Positions 16,828 through 24,517 of a stretch of 45,889 nt of DNA are shown here, one piece after another. The notes beneath the pieces were generated by a model. The model searched no databases and was not told the origin of the DNA. It worked only from the letters and a program-made list of their open reading frames with translations. The DNA lies in NCBI RefSeq assembly GCF_004214935.1, contig NZ_SFCC01000027.1, forward strand, positions 1-45,889, read 5' to 3'. Position numbers and translations under genes: made by a program. Source of the DNA: Amycolatopsis suaedae. Lineage in GTDB: Bacteria > Actinomycetota > Actinomycetes > Mycobacteriales > Pseudonocardiaceae. How positions within the stretch are numbered: the first letter of the stretch is position 1; each line of letters starts with the position of its first letter.

Positions 16828-17784
16828 TCATGCCGCCACCAGGGCCCTGCTGTTGGTGCGGACCCGCGGCCGCCCCCGGCGTGCCGCTCTGCCGAACGCT
16901 CTGACCAGCTCGGTGCCGATCAGGTAGGCGTCCTCGTCCTGATCACTGGTCAGCTGGCGAGGCGACGTGGTGACGACGATGACGTCGGCGCCCGCCAGCG
17001 CCATGCTGCTGCGTGATCCGTTCCCGGCCGGCTCGGTGCCGAAGCGCCAGCCCATCGCCACCTCGTCCCACCAGGCATCGACCTCGCCGAGCGGCCTGCC
17101 CTCGAGGTCCTCGACCTCGACGTTCCACCTCGGCGGCGGCAGTGGGAGGTTCCGCAGCAGCCGCCTGGCCGCGGCGTAGAGGAACGTGCCGGCGGTGCTG
17201 CTGAGACCGCGCAGCAGCCGCCGGACCTCCCGCGTGCCACGCTGACAGCCGCGGTCGAGCTCGGCACGGAGCTGGTCGGCCGAGCACAGGCCGTAGTAGA
17301 TGGGGACGGTCAGCAGTTCCTGCAGCCTGCCGGGGTCGGTTTCGCGGCGCGCGGCGTCCACGACGGCACGCGCGACCGGTGCGACCGGAAGGCCCTCGAC
17401 GTACACCGGCCGGGGCAGCAGGGTGGTGCGCTCGAGCAGCATGGGATGGGGCAGTACGGCTCGCCGGTACTCGGGCACGAGCAGGTGGGGAAGGGGCGGT
17501 GGAGGCAGCCCCAGACCGTGGGCCTGCAACGCGTCGACCCCGGTGACGATCGTGTCGCGCCCGAGGTGGACGACCGCCGCCCTGACGAGCTGTGCCCTGG
17601 TCGGTTCGCTGTTGTGCAGCAGGACCGCGCGGGGAAACAGCTTCCGCCACGGCCCACCGGGGCGGCATCGCCGGTCGATGTCGTGTCTGGACATGCCTCC
17701 TGCCCGCAGGTCGGCGGGGGAGACGATCTTGTCGATCGCGGTACCGAAGGTGGCGATCGTGTTGACGGTGCTGAGTTGGGTCAT
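16828..17784 (-). CDS. AbiEi-type protein with degenerate DUF559 end
   Basis: 318 aa from ATG 17784; the frame runs upstream but that part is unconserved. It is a clear paralogue of the protein encoded at 11304-12269: MSRHDIDRRCRPGGPWRKLFPRAVLLHN, ALQAHGLGLPP, LPVAPVARAVVDAARR and the WNVEVEDLEGRPLGEVDAWWDEVAMGW strand all align. After this the EVD...WH nuclease segment and about 20 further residues are missing, so the Vsr-like active site appears lost while the DNA-binding half is kept. No toxin partner is adjacent. Confidence 0.72.
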   Translation of the reverse strand: MTQLSTVNTIATFGTAIDKIVSPADLRAGGMSRHDIDRRCRPGGPWRKLFPRAVLLHNSEPTRAQLVRAAVVHLGRDTIVTGVDALQAHGLGLPPPPLPHLLVPEYRRAVLPHPMLLERTTLLPRPVYVEGLPVAPVARAVVDAARRETDPGRLQELLTVPIYYGLCSADQLRAELDRGCQRGTREVRRLLRGLSSTAGTFLYAAARRLLRNLPLPPPRWNVEVEDLEGRPLGEVDAWWDEVAMGWRFGTEPAGNGSRSSMALAGADVIVVTTSPRQLTSDQDEDAYLIGTELVRAFGRAARRGRPRVRTNSRALVAA

Positions 17785-17914
17785 GCCACCGAGAGTGGTG
17801 GTCGGGTGGCGGTGGGGAAACCTGTTGGCGGAAATGTGGATGGATCGGTGGCGCGAGTGGCGAACTCGTTCACGAGGACGCCGAGGCTGTGGACAACTCG
17901 GCGTCAGCGCGGGT

Positions 17915-19216
17915 TCACGCCGCGAAACCGGGTTGCCATTGCTGCACAATCGAGCGCAGTTCCAGCTCCGCGTCGAGCTGGCACAGAATGCCCACGGCAC
18001 CGGCGGTGACCCGGTGGATCATCAACCACTGCGGAGGGAGGTTCAATGAGCGAGCGGTACGGAAATCCTGGCCACGGGTGTCGCCGAGCCTGAGCGCCTG
18101 CTTCTGCGCCCACCTGCGCGTGAAGTGGAACCTCTCCCGGGTGAGCGGCACGGTGAACGGCGCGAGGTATGCCTGGATGTCCTCGGCGTCGACCGTCGTG
18201 CCCGGCCGCACGAACCCCTCCCGCTTGAGTACGTCCAGCAGCTCGTCGGACCGGCCTTCGAGGGCGAGCCGCATGATGACTCCGAGTGCGGAAGGGGCGC
18301 CGTGTGGCAGGCGGGCCACCGCGCCGAAGTCGATCACGCACAGCCGGCCGTCCTCGAGCAGCATGAAGTTGCCCGGGTGCGGATCGGAGTGGAGCAGGTT
18401 GGCTCGCGCGGGTGAGGAGTAGTGGAACTCGGCCAGCAGGCGGCCGGCCTCGTTGCGTTGCCCGACGGTGCCGTCGGAGATGATCTTGGCCAGTGGGGTC
18501 CCCGTCACCCACTCGGTCACGACCACCTTCGGAGCGCTGGCGACAACCCTCGGGACTAGCACTTGCTGATCACCGGCGAACGCCTTGGCGAACTGGCGCT
18601 GGTTCTCGGCCTCGGTCCGGTAGTCGAGCTCCTCGTTCATCCGGTCGCTGAGTTCGGCCAGCAGTGGCTTGATCTCGGTGCCCGGGGCGAGCGCCTGCAA
18701 CAGCCGGCTGAAGCGCTGGAGCTGACGCAGGTCGCTGCGCAGGGCCTGGTCGGCGCCCGGGTACTGCACCTTGACGGCGACCTCGCGGCCGTCGTGCCAC
18801 ACGGCGTGGTGCACCTGGCCGATGCTGGCGGCCGCGGCTGGCTCGTCGCTGAACTCGGCGAAGCGGTCCTTCCAGGACCGGCCGAGCTGCTCGGCGAGTA
18901 CCCGGTGCGTCTGCCGGGTCGGCATCGGTGGCGCCGCGGACTGGAGCTTGGTGAGGGCCTCCCGGTACGGGCCGGCGAACTCGTCGGGCACGGCGGCCTC
19001 GAACACGCTCAGGGCCTGGCCGAACTTCATGGCGCCGCCCTTCAGGGTGCCGAGCACCTCGAAGAGCTGTTCCGCGGCCTTGGCCGAGAGCGTGGCGTTG
19101 ACCTGCTCGGCGCTCTGGCCGGTGAGGCGGCGGCCCCACCCGCTCACCGCCCGGCCGGCGATGCCCAGCGGCAGGCTCGCCAGCTTCGCGGTGCGCGCGG
19201 CCGTGCGGTGAGGCAT
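17915..19216 (-). CDS. AarF/UbiB/ABC1 atypical kinase
   Basis: 433 aa from ATG 19216; GTG 19282 is possible and would add 22 residues. Family marks are the KFGQ motif in GGAMKFGQALSVFE, the Ala-rich AAAASIGQVH loop replacing the glycine-rich loop, the catalytic-type Lys in VAVKVQYPG, HSDPHPGNFM and VIDFGA. UbiB-like proteins are ADP-selective ATPases linked to isoprenoid lipid or quinone metabolism; the substrate here is unknown. The order whiB7-ABC1-ThiF-like matches Rv3197A-Rv3197-Rv3196 (from memory). Confidence 0.92.
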   Translation of the reverse strand: MPHRTAARTAKLASLPLGIAGRAVSGWGRRLTGQSAEQVNATLSAKAAEQLFEVLGTLKGGAMKFGQALSVFEAAVPDEFAGPYREALTKLQSAAPPMPTRQTHRVLAEQLGRSWKDRFAEFSDEPAAAASIGQVHHAVWHDGREVAVKVQYPGADQALRSDLRQLQRFSRLLQALAPGTEIKPLLAELSDRMNEELDYRTEAENQRQFAKAFAGDQQVLVPRVVASAPKVVVTEWVTGTPLAKIISDGTVGQRNEAGRLLAEFHYSSPARANLLHSDPHPGNFMLLEDGRLCVIDFGAVARLPHGAPSALGVIMRLALEGRSDELLDVLKREGFVRPGTTVDAEDIQAYLAPFTVPLTRERFHFTRRWAQKQALRLGDTRGQDFRTARSLNLPPQWLMIHRVTAGAVGILCQLDAELELRSIVQQWQPGFAA

Positions 19217-19380
19217 GGCGGTCTCGTCGTCGGCGGGGTCGTGGGCGCTGCTGGCGGTGTCGGCTTCGCGGTTCTCCCTCACCCCAGCGATTCTGCCTTG
19301 GGGACGCCGAGGCACGCAGCCGTTTGCGGGCGTCTTCGGGTGCTACGTCACACGGCGTACGACGCTGGGTGGCGTACCGG

Positions 19381-20409
19381 TCACCAGCCCGGTGGAGCGC
19401 CGCAGCCACAGGCCGGGTGCGGGGCCCACGCTCGGCGGAACACGGTGGCGTCGAAGTTGTCGATCTCCAGCGTCGCGTTCCACGCCGGCGGCTCCTCGTC
19501 GCCGGGGGTGAGCGCGCGCAGGACCTGGCTGGCCGCCAGCGAGGCGGTCGCCTGCGCGGTGGTGAGGTCGGTCCGCTGTTCGCGCCCGGCGAGCTGGCTG
19601 GCCACCCGGGGCCACGACCGGTCCCGGTCGGACCGGTGCAGGTCGGCACACCGCAGGCAGCTGCTGCGGCCGGGCATGACCAGCGGGCCGACGATGCCGA
19701 TGCCCTCGCGGACCCTGACCGGCAGGTGGGGCAGCCCGTCCTGGGTCAGCTCGTGCACGATCTCCGGCGCGGGAACGACCGAGTCGGCCAGCACCACGAG
19801 GTCGGGCGACTGCCGCTCGGGAGGGTGCGCGAGCTTGCTGTGCGGGTTGACGCGGTGGATCAGCTCGGCAGCCGCGCGCCGCCGCGGTATGCCGACGTCG
19901 GCCCGGGTGTACCCGGAGCCGATGTCGCAGGGCGTGACCAGGCCGGTGGTCCGCAGGTCGAGATAGCCGACGCCGGCCGCGGCGAGGTGGGAGACGACGG
20001 CGATGGCCAGCCTGCTGCCCCCGTAGATCCGCACGGCGCAGTGCGCCCTGAGCTCGTGCAGGTCCTCGCTGCTGCACCGGACCCGCAACGGCCACGTGCC
20101 GGTCTCCCCGCGCGGCGCGTGCCGGCCGGCGCTCGAGGCGTCCTCGACCAGACCGAGTGCGGTGAGCCGGGTCAGCACCGTCCGCAGCTGCTCGACCCGT
20201 TCGCTGCCGGCGAGCGCGAACAGCGACGTCGCCGTACGGGTCCCGTCCAGCTCACGCAGGAGCGGCACCAGCTGCCGCGGCACGCCGCGCGCCAGGACCC
20301 CGTGCCGTGGATCGAGGCCCACCTGGACCTCGTCCGCGCCACGTTCGAACACCTCGATCCCAGGTACCAGGCAGGGCCGCCGGGGGATCGACACCGTGTG
20401 TGCTGACAT
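19381..20409 (-). CDS. ThiF/cyclodehydratase-like (E1-like) protein
   Basis: 342 aa from ATG 20409 (ATG 20421 also in frame). The N-terminal 110 residues resemble the leader-binding winged helix found in azoline-forming cyclodehydratases (PCLVPGIEVFERGADEVQVGLDPRHGV, LLRELDGTRT). A Rossmann-like part follows (VRIYGGSRLAIAVVSHLAAAGVGYLDLRT). The structural zinc site is visible as SSCLRCADLH and terminal PACGCGAP. No YcaO, dehydrogenase or precursor peptide is nearby, so a RiPP role is not supported by context. It is probably the conserved actinobacterial Rv3196-type gene. Confidence 0.75.
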   Translation of the reverse strand: MSAHTVSIPRRPCLVPGIEVFERGADEVQVGLDPRHGVLARGVPRQLVPLLRELDGTRTATSLFALAGSERVEQLRTVLTRLTALGLVEDASSAGRHAPRGETGTWPLRVRCSSEDLHELRAHCAVRIYGGSRLAIAVVSHLAAAGVGYLDLRTTGLVTPCDIGSGYTRADVGIPRRRAAAELIHRVNPHSKLAHPPERQSPDLVVLADSVVPAPEIVHELTQDGLPHLPVRVREGIGIVGPLVMPGRSSCLRCADLHRSDRDRSWPRVASQLAGREQRTDLTTAQATASLAASQVLRALTPGDEEPPAWNATLEIDNFDATVFRRAWAPHPACGCGAPPGW

Positions 20410-20460
20410 GGACACGATCATGACCCAGGCCTGCTAACCAGCTGCTAAGAAGCTCGCTTG

Positions 20461-20490
20461 TTATCCACATTTTCACAGCCCTGTGGACAA
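20461..20490. promoter_or_regulatory. Inverted pair of DnaA-box-like sites
   Basis: TTATCCACA (20461-20469) and TGTGGACAA (20482-20490) face each other across 12 bp, in the divergent gap between the ThiF-like and YgjP-like genes. Both match the 9-mer DnaA consensus (the second is TTGTCCACA on the other strand). A third perfect site TGTGGACAA is at 17888-17896. Confidence 0.5.
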
Positions 20491-20560
20491 CCTGCCGTCA
20501 TCCGGGCGCTGTGACTTTCTGCCTCTCGGCGATGTCGGTCGGGGGTCGTACGGTGGTCTC

Positions 20561-21136
20561 GTGGCCGAAGCACGGGTGCCCTCGCAGAGGGGCCGTAACG
20601 ATGTCGGACAAGAGAAGATCGAGGTGCGCCGGAGCAAGCGACGCAAGCGCACCGTGACCGCGTACCGGGACGGAGACACGCTCGTCGTGCTCATCCCGGC
20701 CAGGATGACCAGGGCCGAGGAGGCGCACTGGGTCGCCGAGATGCAGCGCAAGCTGCAGCGGACCGAGAGCAAGCGGGCGGCGCCGTCCAGGCAGTCCGAC
20801 GCGGCACTCGTCGCGCGGTGTGCGGTGCTGAGCGCCCGCTACTTCGACGGCAAGGCGAACCCGGCCACCGTGCGCTGGGTGCCGCCGATGCGGACCAGGT
20901 GGGCTTCGTGCACGCCGGTCGACGCGAGCATCCGGGTCAGCGAACGGCTGCGGGACGTGCCGTCATGGGTACTCGACTACGTGCTCGTCCACGAGCTGGC
21001 CCACCTGGACATCCCCGAGCACAACGCCCGCTTCTGGGCACGGGTACGCAAGTACCCGAAGACCGAGCGGGCCATCGGGTACCTGGAGGGACTGTCCGCT
21101 GCGGCGGGGTGGGGGATCGACATGGAGGAAGGCTGA
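20561..21136 (+). CDS. YgjP/M48-type zinc metallopeptidase (DUF45)
   Basis: 191 aa from GTG 20561. It carries the core VxxSxRxRKRTVTAYRDGDTLVVLIP strand and the WASCTP motif. The zinc site HELAHLDIPEHNARFW has His144, Glu145, His148 and third ligand His154. These are cytosolic SprT-like zincins; the substrate is unknown, and bacterial relatives are often associated with DNA-protein or replication stress. The first 25 residues are variable. It is convergent with the DUF2342 zincin, giving two predicted metalloproteases back to back. Confidence 0.88.
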   Translation: MAEARVPSQRGRNDVGQEKIEVRRSKRRKRTVTAYRDGDTLVVLIPARMTRAEEAHWVAEMQRKLQRTESKRAAPSRQSDAALVARCAVLSARYFDGKANPATVRWVPPMRTRWASCTPVDASIRVSERLRDVPSWVLDYVLVHELAHLDIPEHNARFWARVRKYPKTERAIGYLEGLSAAAGWGIDMEEG

Positions 21137-21170
21137 CGCCGGGAGCTGGCTGACCCGTCCGGGCTGCGGG

Positions 21171-22532
21171 TCAGCCGTCCCGGCGGTCGTCCTTCGGCTC
21201 ATCGGACTTGCCGGACTCCTCCGCACGCTGGGTTCGCTCCAGCTCGGCGATCGGGTCGAGGCCCTCCAGCTCGTCGCCGGAACCGTCGCCGAGGCGCTCG
21301 GAGAACTCCATCGGGTCGTCGAGGTCCTCGGCCCTCGGCATGAGGTCCGGGTGCGACCACAGACTGTCACGCTTGTCGATACCGTGCGTGTCGCCGACCA
21401 GCTTCCACAGCGCGGCGGCCGCCCGCATGCGCCGGGGGCGCAGTTCCAGCCCGACGAGCGTGGCGAACGTCTGCTCCGCGGGACCGCCGCTGGCACGTCG
21501 GCGGCGCAGCGTCTCCCGCAGGGCGTCGGCACCGGGCAGCCGGTCGCCGACCGCTTCCGCCACCACGACGTCCACCCAGCCCTCGACCAGCGCGAGCAGG
21601 GTCTCCAGGCGGGACAGCGCGGCCTGCTGCTCCGGGCTGTTCTGCGGTTCCAGCATCCCGGACGACAGCGCCTCCTGGATACTCTCCGGGTTGCTCGGGT
21701 CCACCTGGCCGGCCAGCTGCTCGAGAGCGGCGGTGTCGACGGTGATGCCGCTGGCGAACTCCTCGACCGTGGCCAGCAGCCGCTGGCGCAGCCACGGGAC
21801 GTGGGCGAACAGCCGCTGGTGAGCCGCCTCGCGGGCGGCGAGGAAGACCAGCACCTCGCTGCTCGGGCGCTCGAGCCCCTCGGTGAACTTCTCGATGTTC
21901 GCCGGCAGCAGAGCCGAGGTCGTCGCCGGGCCCAGCGGCAGGCCGACCTCGGTCGAGGTCAGCACCTCCGACGCCAGCTGCGCCAGCGCGCTGCCGAGCT
22001 GCGAGCCGAACGCCATGCCGCCCATCTGTCCCACCATCGACAGCAGCGGGCCCGCGGCCTGCTTGGCCTCGGCGGGCAGCGCCTCGACCCAGGCACCGGA
22101 GATCCGCTGGGCGACCGGGTCGCACAGCCGCTGCCAGGTCGGCAGCGTCTTCTCCACCCAGTCGCGGGCGGACCACGCGACCGAGGTGGTGGCGCCGGCG
22201 GGCAGGATGGTTGCCGCGTCCAGCCACAGTTCCGCGAGGTGGGCGGCGTCGCGCACCGCCGTACCGGACTTGCCGCCGTCGGGGGCGAAGCCCAGCTCGC
22301 TCTTGCCGGAGGCGCTGAGCTGCTGGAGCGCGATCTGCTTGGCCAGGTCGTAGTTGACCGGTCCGGACGAGCTGCCTGCCTGGCTGAGCATCTGGCCCAG
22401 CTGGCTGAGCATCTGACCCAGCTGGTTGAAGGCGTCGGCGCCCGAGGGCTGCTCGCCGCCGGAGCCGGACGGCTCGTTGTCACGACGTTTGTCGGGATCG
22501 GGTATCCCGAAGCCGAACGGGGGGTTGCTCAT
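21171..22532 (-). CDS. Zinc-dependent metalloprotease (DUF2342/zincin_2)
   Basis: 453 aa from ATG 22532. The start MSNPPFGFGIPDPD, the EVLVFLAAREAAHQRLFAHVPWLR helix (metal-binding region of the family), GITVDTAALE and SGMLEPQNSPEQQAALSRLETLLALVEGWVDVVV are characteristic of the actinobacterial family containing Rv3195. Near residues 36-51 a short tandem duplication LGQMLSQ-LGQMLSQ is visible in protein and DNA. The C-terminus is acidic and charged. It shares an upstream region with the divergent PDZ-Lon protease. The substrate is unknown. Confidence 0.85.
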   Translation of the reverse strand: MSNPPFGFGIPDPDKRRDNEPSGSGGEQPSGADAFNQLGQMLSQLGQMLSQAGSSSGPVNYDLAKQIALQQLSASGKSELGFAPDGGKSGTAVRDAAHLAELWLDAATILPAGATTSVAWSARDWVEKTLPTWQRLCDPVAQRISGAWVEALPAEAKQAAGPLLSMVGQMGGMAFGSQLGSALAQLASEVLTSTEVGLPLGPATTSALLPANIEKFTEGLERPSSEVLVFLAAREAAHQRLFAHVPWLRQRLLATVEEFASGITVDTAALEQLAGQVDPSNPESIQEALSSGMLEPQNSPEQQAALSRLETLLALVEGWVDVVVAEAVGDRLPGADALRETLRRRRASGGPAEQTFATLVGLELRPRRMRAAAALWKLVGDTHGIDKRDSLWSHPDLMPRAEDLDDPMEFSERLGDGSGDELEGLDPIAELERTQRAEESGKSDEPKDDRRDG

Positions 22533-22624
22533 AACACCACCGTACGCGGCCGACGCGACGCGCACCGCGCCAGCGGACGCCTCCTGCCTCGTGCCCCCGG
22601 GTGGTGACCGTACGCTGTCGGGTT

Positions 22625-23770
22625 GTGAGCGAGTCCCGTGACGAAACCACCGCCCAGAAGACCCCGGCCGGCACGGTGACCAGCGGCCGGAAGGCCCCGG
22701 CCGCCGAGCCGGAGGACACCGACGACCGGCGACTGAGCAGGCGCGGCTGGACGGTACTGCTGAGCGGGGTACTGGTGGCGGTGTTCGCCGTGCTCGGCGC
22801 CGTCGTGCAGGTGCCCTACGTCGCGCTCGGTCCCGGGCCGACCTACGACACGCTGGGCAGCGCCGACGGCAGCCCGGTCATCCGGATCAAGGGGCAGCAG
22901 ACCTTCCCGACCGGAGGTCAGCTGCGGATGACCACGGTGTCGCTCACCGACGAGGTCACCCTGTTCGGCGCCCTGGGCCTGTGGGTGAGCGGGCGGTACG
23001 CGCTCGCGCCACGCGAGGAGTACTTCAAGCCCGGCGAGACCGACGAGCAGGTGAAGCAGCAGAACGTCCAGCAGTTCCAGGACTCGCAGAGCAACGCCGA
23101 GGTGGCGGCGCTGCGCAGGCTCGGCTACCCGGTGAAGGTGCTGGCCAAGGAGGTCGTCTCCGGCAGCCCGGCCGACCACGTCCTCGAGCCCGGCGACCGT
23201 CTGCTCGTGGTGAACGGGAAGAAGATCACGCAGGAGGAAGACGTCCGGGCCGCGCTGGCCGGCACCAGGCCGGGGGAGACGATCTCGCTCACGTTCCAGC
23301 ACGAGGGGCAGCCGGAGCGAACCCAGACGCTGACCCTCGCGCAGAACCCGGAGCCGTCGCGGACCGAGGGCTTCATCGGGCTGCAGCCCATCGACCGCGC
23401 GGATGTCCCTTTCGACGTCGACATCACCCTGCAGGAGGTCGGCGGGCCGTCGGCGGGGCTGATGTTCGCGCTGGCCATCGTCGACCAGCTGACTCCCGGC
23501 GAGATGGTCGCCGGTGAGCACATCGCGGGCACCGGCCAGATCACCCAGAAGGGCACGGTCGAGGCGATCGGCGGCATCTCGTTCAAGGTGGTCGCCGCCA
23601 GGGAGGCGGGGGCGACCGTGTTCCTGGTGCCCGAGCGCAACTGCGCCGAGGCCGCCTCCGCCGCGCCGGACGGCCTGAAGCTGATCAAGGTGGCTGACCT
23701 GGGCGGCGCCATCACCGCTCTGGAGGACCTCAAGGCCGGCCGCCCCACCCCGACCTGCTCCGGAAGCTGA
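22625..23770 (+). CDS. Membrane-anchored PDZ / Lon-type protease (YlbL family)
   Basis: 381 aa from GTG 22625. A cytoplasmic N-tail and one membrane helix (about 43-63) precede an outside part with the VPYVALGPGPTYDTLG signature. A PDZ domain spans about 168-240 (GSPADHVLEPGDRLLVVNGKKI) and an S16/Lon catalytic domain follows. The catalytic dyad is Ser276 in GGPSAGLMFALA and Lys321 in GGISFKVVAA. Bacillus YlbL degrades a cell-division inhibitor; the actinobacterial substrate is unknown. It corresponds to the Rv3194c position. A palindromic repeat follows immediately. Confidence 0.92.
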   Translation: MSESRDETTAQKTPAGTVTSGRKAPAAEPEDTDDRRLSRRGWTVLLSGVLVAVFAVLGAVVQVPYVALGPGPTYDTLGSADGSPVIRIKGQQTFPTGGQLRMTTVSLTDEVTLFGALGLWVSGRYALAPREEYFKPGETDEQVKQQNVQQFQDSQSNAEVAALRRLGYPVKVLAKEVVSGSPADHVLEPGDRLLVVNGKKITQEEDVRAALAGTRPGETISLTFQHEGQPERTQTLTLAQNPEPSRTEGFIGLQPIDRADVPFDVDITLQEVGGPSAGLMFALAIVDQLTPGEMVAGEHIAGTGQITQKGTVEAIGGISFKVVAAREAGATVFLVPERNCAEAASAAPDGLKLIKVADLGGAITALEDLKAGRPTPTCSGS

Positions 23771-23817
23771 AGCAAGGGAGCTTTACTAGCGAAGAAGGGT
23801 AGTAAAGCTCCCTTGCT
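23771..23817. repeat. Dispersed palindromic repeat, copy 5
   Basis: Perfect 18-bp arms AGCAAGGGAGCTTTACTA / TAGTAAAGCTCCCTTGCT with loop GCGAAGAAGGG, the reverse orientation of copies 1, 3, 4 and 6. It begins directly at the YlbL stop and ends 11 bp before the convergent PPA1309-type stop. Confidence 0.95.
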
Positions 23818-23828
23818 CCCACTTCGGG

Positions 23829-24374
23829 TCAGGGGGCGAGGGTGGCTTTCAGGGCCTCGAGCAGGTTGGGGGCCAGGTCGGGGTGCTCGACGATCTCGTC
23901 AACCTCGCCGGAGGGGTTCTCGGCGTCCGCCGCGCCGCGCAGGCGCATGACGCACGCCGTCGTGCCGTCCCGCAGCACCGCCGCGACCAGCCGGGCCTCC
24001 GTCCGGCGCGGGTGGTCGGCCGCCGCCTGCCGCAGGCGCTCGGCGTCGGCGCCGCCGTCGGTCACGTCGGGCAGCTCCGCCTCGGCCTCCGGCGGCAGCA
24101 CGATGATCTCCTGCGTCAGCGCACAGCCGGTCACGGCGTCCGGCCACGCGATCGTCGCCAGCGCGTCGGCGAGGTCGCCGTCGGGCAACTGGTCCTGCGC
24201 CACCGGCGTCAGCTCGGTCTCCGGGTCGAGCTGCCCGGCGAGCTCGGGCTGCTGCCGGAGCAACTCGGCCGTCGGCACCAGCGCGAACAGCTGCGGACCC
24301 TGGTCCCATCCCGCCGCGGCCACGAATTCCTCGACCTCGCGCGCCACCGCGCCGACACTCGTACTCTCAGCCAT
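23829..24374 (-). CDS. PPA1309-like conserved actinobacterial protein
   Basis: 181 aa from ATG 24374 (an upstream ATG adds two residues). Recognisable family pieces are REVEEFVAAAGWDQGPQLFALVPTAELL, IAWPDAVTGCALTQEIIVLPP and VMRLRG near the end. It is acidic, with no membrane segment and no catalytic motif that I can name. It sits between the YlbL protease and the UPF0182 gene, a context kept across actinobacteria. Function unknown. Confidence 0.8.
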   Translation of the reverse strand: MAESTSVGAVAREVEEFVAAAGWDQGPQLFALVPTAELLRQQPELAGQLDPETELTPVAQDQLPDGDLADALATIAWPDAVTGCALTQEIIVLPPEAEAELPDVTDGGADAERLRQAAADHPRRTEARLVAAVLRDGTTACVMRLRGAADAENPSGEVDEIVEHPDLAPNLLEALKATLAP

Positions 24375-24517
24375 GCGCACATCGTCGCAGCCCCGGCGCG
24401 GGCCGCTACGACGCGTCCGCTTTGGGTGGTTCGGGGAACTCGGAAGGCCATCCGTAGAGTTAGGTAACCAGGGGCGGCCGGCGCCCCGCGGAAGTTACGA
24501 CAACAGGAGCGTGTGCA

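Noticed and set aside
20461..20490. Chromosome origin
   Set aside because: Only two boxes, no AT-rich unwinding region, and no dnaA, dnaN or gyrase genes nearby.
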